A DNA stretch of 64,000 bases from Dermanyssus gallinae. Lineage: Eukaryota; Arthropoda; Arachnida; Mesostigmata; Dermanyssidae. A program made the translations under genes and the position numbers. The DNA is taken from assembly GCA_003439945.1 (NCBI GenBank), contig QVRM01002125.1, positions 1 to 64,000 on the forward strand. Direction: 5' to 3'. The notes beneath the pieces were generated by a model. That model did not search any database. It saw nothing but the letters and a program-made list of their open reading frames with translations, and was not told the DNA's origin. This document shows, piece by piece, positions 59,826-64,000 of this stretch (position 1 is its first letter; the number at the start of each line of letters is the position of its first letter).

Positions 59826-60020
59826 CCAGTACCAGCAGCAGCAGTCGCAATAACAGCGATCACAGCAACAATGACAACAACGAGGTCGAAAACACCAACA
59901 ACAAGAGCAACAACAACACAGCAGCAGCAGCAACAACAACAAAGTCACAGCCAACTGGCTGACAGTCTTTGCCAACCTCAATGGAAGCAGCAGCTGCAGC
60001 AGCAGCAACAGCAGCAAAAA
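59826..60020. repeat. CAG/CAA triplet-rich region
   Basis: Interrupted CAG, CAA and ACA triplets over about 195 bases. Confidence 0.85.
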
Positions 60021-60404
60021 CGTAGCCGTAGAGATAGCCCTTGCGCTCTGTTGCTGTATAGGCGTTCGAGCGGCACGCGCGCCTCCGAGCGGTCCGATCT
60101 CTCGACCAACCGCGATGCGAATACAGAACAGGAGGAGGAATACTAGCCAGCCGACCAGCCTTGCTTAGGTCATCTCTGTACGCGGTCTCTCCGGTCCACT
60201 GTTCTCCGACGACTGAATGCACTCCAGACAGAGCCGTCCTCCCCAGAGCCAGCGAGTTGCGCCAACAACTGAGCAGAGCTGAGCCAAGCCGAATCAAACC
60301 GATTCGACCAGAACGTGTCTTCGTCGGACAACCGTCGTGACGAATTTGGCGCGGGGCAAGCGGACAAGAGCGTCAAGGATCCAAGTACGTCGTCGTCGTG
60401 ATTG

Positions 60405-60675
60405 TTGGGGTTTTGTTGCTGTTGTTGGGGTTGTTGTTGCTGCTGTTGGGGTTGTTGTTGTTGCTGTTGTTGTTGGGGTGGTCTCAACCGACACCGGTGC
60501 TGCCGTCATCACAGATGCAGATGTTCAACTGCTAGTGCAGTGGTTACAGCGGCTACCACCTGTTCTACCATCGCCGCTGCTTGCTGCTGCGGCTGCGGTT
60601 GTCAGTGTTTGTTGTTGTGGTTGTTGCTATTGTTGCTACTGCTGCTTCTGTCGTTGTTGTTGTTGTTGTTGCTAA
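60405..60675. repeat. GTT/GCT triplet-rich region
   Basis: Two GTT/GCT-rich tracts (60,405-60,480 and 60,600-60,675) separated by about 120 bases of mixed sequence. Confidence 0.85.
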
Positions 60676-60854
60676 GGTGGCTGTGTGGCTACTGGAGGTG
60701 GAGCCGTCTCGGCCGCCGCTGTCATAACCCGCGCCCGTAGCCACTCACCACTGGCAGAGGGGCGGCGTCAATCCAGCGACGTCGTTGGAGGAGTTGTTGG
60801 CGCCGTTGTCTTCGTTCAACTGGGCATATAGATGCGCGGCAGTGGTGAAGACAG

Positions 60855-61015
60855 CACAACAACAGCAGCAACACAGCAGCAGAAGAAGCAACAACAATTA
60901 CGACAACAGCAGCAGCAGCAACAACAATGACGACAACAGCAGCAACAACAACAATGACGACAACAACAAAACAACAAACAACAACACAACAACACACAAC
61001 ACAACAACAACACAA
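60855..61015. repeat. CAA/CAG triplet-rich region
   Basis: CAA, CAG and ACAACA repeats, with several GACGAC interruptions. Confidence 0.85.
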
Positions 61016-63279
61016 ACAAGAGCAGCGTAGCCCCGTCACTTAGCGTGCAGATGGGGCTGATCGGCTGGCTCTCTCACTCACCCCGCTATGGTCTGTCTGT
61101 TTGCGTTCTTGTCAAAGAGCTCCTCGGTTGGTCTCAGCAAAAAAGGAGCTGCTAAGTTGGCGACAGGCAGCGGCAGCATCACCACCACCACCGCATTCAC
61201 ACCGCAACGGCAGCATCAAACAGCATGAAGCTGAAAATAATAGTAGTAGTAGTAGTAGTAGTAGCGGTAATAAAAGTCCTTGTAGTAGGATTGATAGTAG
61301 TCATAGTTTTAGTAGTAACCATTGCCGCTGATGTTGTTGTTGTTGCTGGTCGTTGTGGTTGTTGCTGCTGCTGCTGGAGTTGATGTTGTTACTACTGTCG
61401 TCGATGTTGTTGTTGCTGTCGCTGTCGTTGTTGTTGTTCTTCTTCTTCGTTTTCGTCTCGTAGCTCTGTCCCCCCGCCACCCCCCTGCTCAAATACCGCC
61501 GACCAGCAGAGTCGTCTCAGCCACTTCAAGACATAGGAGGAGGTCTAATACGAGCAGAGACTGAGAGAAGACGCCAGAGCGAACAAGACCGAGAAAGAGA
61601 GACAGAGGGGAGGGGGGGGGGGGGGTAAGCGAGAGAAATGGAGAAGGAAATTCAATGGGAGACGAGAGACACGAACGAGGAGCAGGAAAAATTTGCTGTT
61701 GTTTTCCCTCACCAGCCGGCCAGCTCGCTGCCCAGCCAACAACAAGAACGGCGACAATGTCGATTACAAAAACAACACAACAACAGCAACAACAACAACT
61801 ACAACAGCAGCAGCAAGCAGCAACAACAACATCACGCCCCCGGCTGAGCAAATTCCCCAAACTGTCAGGATCCTCCAGCCTCACATCCCGCACAAGACAG
61901 TAGCTGGCGTCGTCACTGACGGCTCAGCGTACGAACAGATCCATAATTCCATCTATATCGACAATGACGATACGTTTCAGTCGTTGTTGTTGTCATCACT
62001 GCTGTTCTTCTTGTCACCAGCGTTCAACAGGCGCCATCGCGTTCTTTCATCATATTTAACTCACTCAATCGTGGGTTCACACATAATATAATAGTAATAA
62101 TAATATATAGTAGGAGTAGCTAAATAGTACTTGCTTAATCGACGGGACCGTTCGACCCTTAAAGCTGAATTGCTGATAACACAGATCAATTATATTGTAT
62201 ATATATTATATATATATATAGATATAATATATATATATAATATATATTAGTAACAAAATACTACAATATAATACATCAAAACGAAACATCAGCAGAGCAA
62301 TAACAACAATATCAACCACAACAACAAACAAGAGCTCCTACTGCTGTTACAAATTTTTGTTGTTGTATTGTTGTCGTTGCTGCTGTTGTTGTTTGGTTGT
62401 TATATGTCGTTGTTTGTTGCTGTTGTTAATGATGACCATGATGATGATGATGATGCGGAACGACTATAATTAAAACAGTGATGATGTCGACAACAACATG
62501 CCAATAACAGCAGTAATAATAATAATAATAATAACAATACCAGCGATGACCAAACATGAATGCAATCGTTCATACATAACCCCAATACAATCACCTCATA
62601 TCCATCTATGCATACATCCATCCATCCTGTATGTTTTACGATCAACCACAACAGACTGACATACAGGGACATTCGCGACCACGCACGGCCCCAGCGGTGA
62701 GGCCAACCAACCACAACGAAAGCACAACAAAGCAGTCGTCGTCATCATCTTCGTCGATGGATACGGTGCCATTTCTCTCGTTGTCGTCGTCGTCGTCGTT
62801 GTCGTCATCTCCAACACAACAGCAGCACAACACAACAACAATGACGACAACAACAACGACGGCAAATATTGACAACACACAACAACACCAACGACAAAAT
62901 CAACAACACCACCACCGCGAGCGCCATTCGGTTCACGTCTGTTTGTCCGTGCGTCAACCAGCAGCCAACCACCACCCATATCCTCATCGTCATTCAGTCA
63001 CTCCAGAAACGGGGCATAGCGCGACTATATTTAGAAAAGACTGCGTGGGTTCTCCTGCCACACAAGGTCTGACGCCGTTCTGAATGTGGTCGTTGATGCT
63101 GTTGCTGCGGCCAACGTTGCCTTAGTTGTGTCGTAGCACTGGAGATCCGCGCCACAGCCACAGTGGTCGGATCGCGCGTACATTCAACAGCTCTATGTTT
63201 CGTTTCTCTCTTTTTTCTTTGTTCGTTCGTTCTTTGGTTCAATTCCTTTGCTCCTTACCGGTTCGTCTAGTACTAGTAC

Positions 63280-63283
63280 TTAA

Positions 63284-63318
<35 letters not shown>

Positions 63319-63320
63319 AT
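63280..63320. repeat. (TAG)n microsatellite
   Basis: About 13 TAG triplets, preceded by an imperfect TAC/TAG stretch. Confidence 0.9.
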
Positions 63321-63699
63321 AGTGAGACAAAGCAGTAGCAATCGTAGTAGTTGAGAAACGTGCTAAAGTAGAAGTGTTCCCCCCTCCACTCAACGACGGC
63401 CTCACGGCCTAACAACAACAACAACCACCACCGAGCTTCCCTCTTTCAGTTTCCGGCTTTCCGACTCCTCTGACGCCTTCTGTTCTGGGTCTGTTCCGCG
63501 TCTGCATTACTATCTATCTCAATTATGATTGCTTTCCTGCCATTCCTCCATCAATACTCGAGAGAACTATTAGTATGATTTTACTATCATGTCCTTTGTC
63601 AGCATTGCTCTCCCTCTTCTTTTCTCCTACTCCATCTGCCAGTTTGAGTTTCATCCACCCATTTATATAATATAATATATATATATACATATATATGCA

Positions 63700-63862
63700 T
63701 ACATACATACGTACAACAACCGATACGTAATACATATACGTACATATATTCGTATGCACGTGTGTATACGTATATATATATATATATATATATACATACA
63801 TACGTACAACAACCGATACGTAATACATATACGTACATATATTCGTATGCACGTGTGTATAC

Positions 63863-63885
<23 letters not shown>
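63700..63885. repeat. 93-bp tandem duplication within a (TA)n region
   Basis: Two copies (about 63,700-63,792 and 63,793-63,885) of a unit holding GTACAACAACCGATACG and GCACGTGTGTATACG, ending in (TA)n. The non-TA parts appear identical, so the duplication is recent or the array is unstable. Confidence 0.9.
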
Positions 63886-63901
<16 letters not shown>

Positions 63902-64000
63902 TATATATCTATATACATACATATACACGTAGACGCCTCCCTCAATCCGAAAAGATCTATTTCTTACCGAGGATTACGCTTTGCAGATTGAAATTGCTCC

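Larger units (their letters stand above)
59043..64000. other. Triplet-repeat-rich non-coding DNA upstream of paxillin
   Basis: Probably paxillin 5' intron or promoter. CAG/CAA tracts lie at about 59,826-60,020 and 60,855-61,015, GTT/GCT at 60,405-60,480, 60,600-60,675 and 61,335-61,440, (TAG)n at 61,237-61,265 and 63,280-63,320, CAA/CAG at 61,768-61,832, and GTC/GTT at about 62,780-62,815. There is a G14 run near 61,612 and AT-rich (TA)n at 62,190-62,250. 60,020-60,400 is GC-rich and non-repetitive, a possible promoter or first exon. Long Ser, Gln, Asn, Leu or Cys frames here are by-products of the triplets. Confidence 0.5.

Noticed and set aside
59604..61039. Poly-Leu, poly-Cys, poly-Gln and poly-Asn frames on both strands
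   Set aside because: All produced by CAA/CAG/GTT/GCT triplet tracts; no flanking conserved coding sequence.
63523..63945. 140-codon frame with two matching internal repeats
   Set aside because: The repeat is the translated 93-bp DNA duplication in a TA region, not a repeat protein.

Overview
The window is eukaryotic nuclear DNA, most likely from an arthropod. A chelicerate such as a mite or tick is plausible, but that is inference: no marker in the window fixes the species. The case for an animal genome rests on one conserved metazoan gene (paxillin), non-LTR retrotransposons of at least three kinds, two Tc1/mariner-superfamily DNA transposons, tRNA-derived SINEs, long (TA)n microsatellites and almost no long coding ORFs. 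There are no bacterial operons, no CRISPR array and no rRNA.

Layout, left to right. 1-13.96 kb is AT-rich intergenic or intronic DNA with (TA)n arrays, a short LINE 3' fragment (3.2 kb) and two copies of a tRNA-derived SINE (called S2 here; 4.5 and 12.9 kb). 13.96-18.06 kb is a two-ORF LINE with gag-like zinc knuckles in ORF1 and, in ORF2, RT followed by a C-terminal CCHC plus restriction-like endonuclease-type domain. It is disabled by two frame changes and one nonsense codon, and ends in a poly(A) tail. 18.06-22.6 kb has no recognisable gene. A third S2 copy lies at 22.6 kb, followed by a 5'-truncated jockey/CR1-like LINE with an uninterrupted RT frame (22.97-24.74 kb). 26.6-28.0 kb is a badly decayed LINE. 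28-38 kb is mostly non-coding, with large (TA)n arrays, a promoter-like stretch with a CRE (29.2-29.8 kb), two copies of a second tRNA-derived SINE (S1; 33.0 and 37.9 kb) and a GC-rich segment that may hold the first exon of a membrane protein (36.1 kb). 38.2-40.8 kb is a decayed relative of the 23-kb LINE that keeps remnants of its endonuclease and RT.

From 41.3 kb to the right end the simple-repeat class changes: CAA/CAG/GTT/GCT/TAG/CTA triplet tracts and pyrimidine-rich stretches become dense. Embedded here are a mariner (44.08-45.37 kb, minus strand, DD34D) and a maT-like element (45.91-47.21 kb, plus strand, DD37D). Both have terminal inverted repeats, TA flanks and one nonsense codon each, and both sit in (TA)n DNA. 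Next come another 5'-truncated LINE (47.66-49.5 kb) and then the one cellular gene recognised, paxillin (57.15-59.0 kb, minus strand).

Paxillin has a well-placed start codon with LD1, LD2-, LD4- and LD5-like motifs and four complete LIM domains, all without an intron, but the reading frame changes several times before the LIM domains. The changes add up to zero. The likeliest explanation is indel errors in the assembly; a processed pseudogene is the alternative. A good splice acceptor just upstream suggests that the triplet-rich 59-64 kb DNA is intron or promoter of this gene.

The most unusual structural signals are four long snap-back palindromes (34-58 bp), three of them inside decayed LINE sequence, at least one of which looks like a templated insertion; the density of nested mobile elements in (TA)n tracts; and the sharp change of repeat class at about 41 kb. 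I did not find a convincing new multi-gene system.
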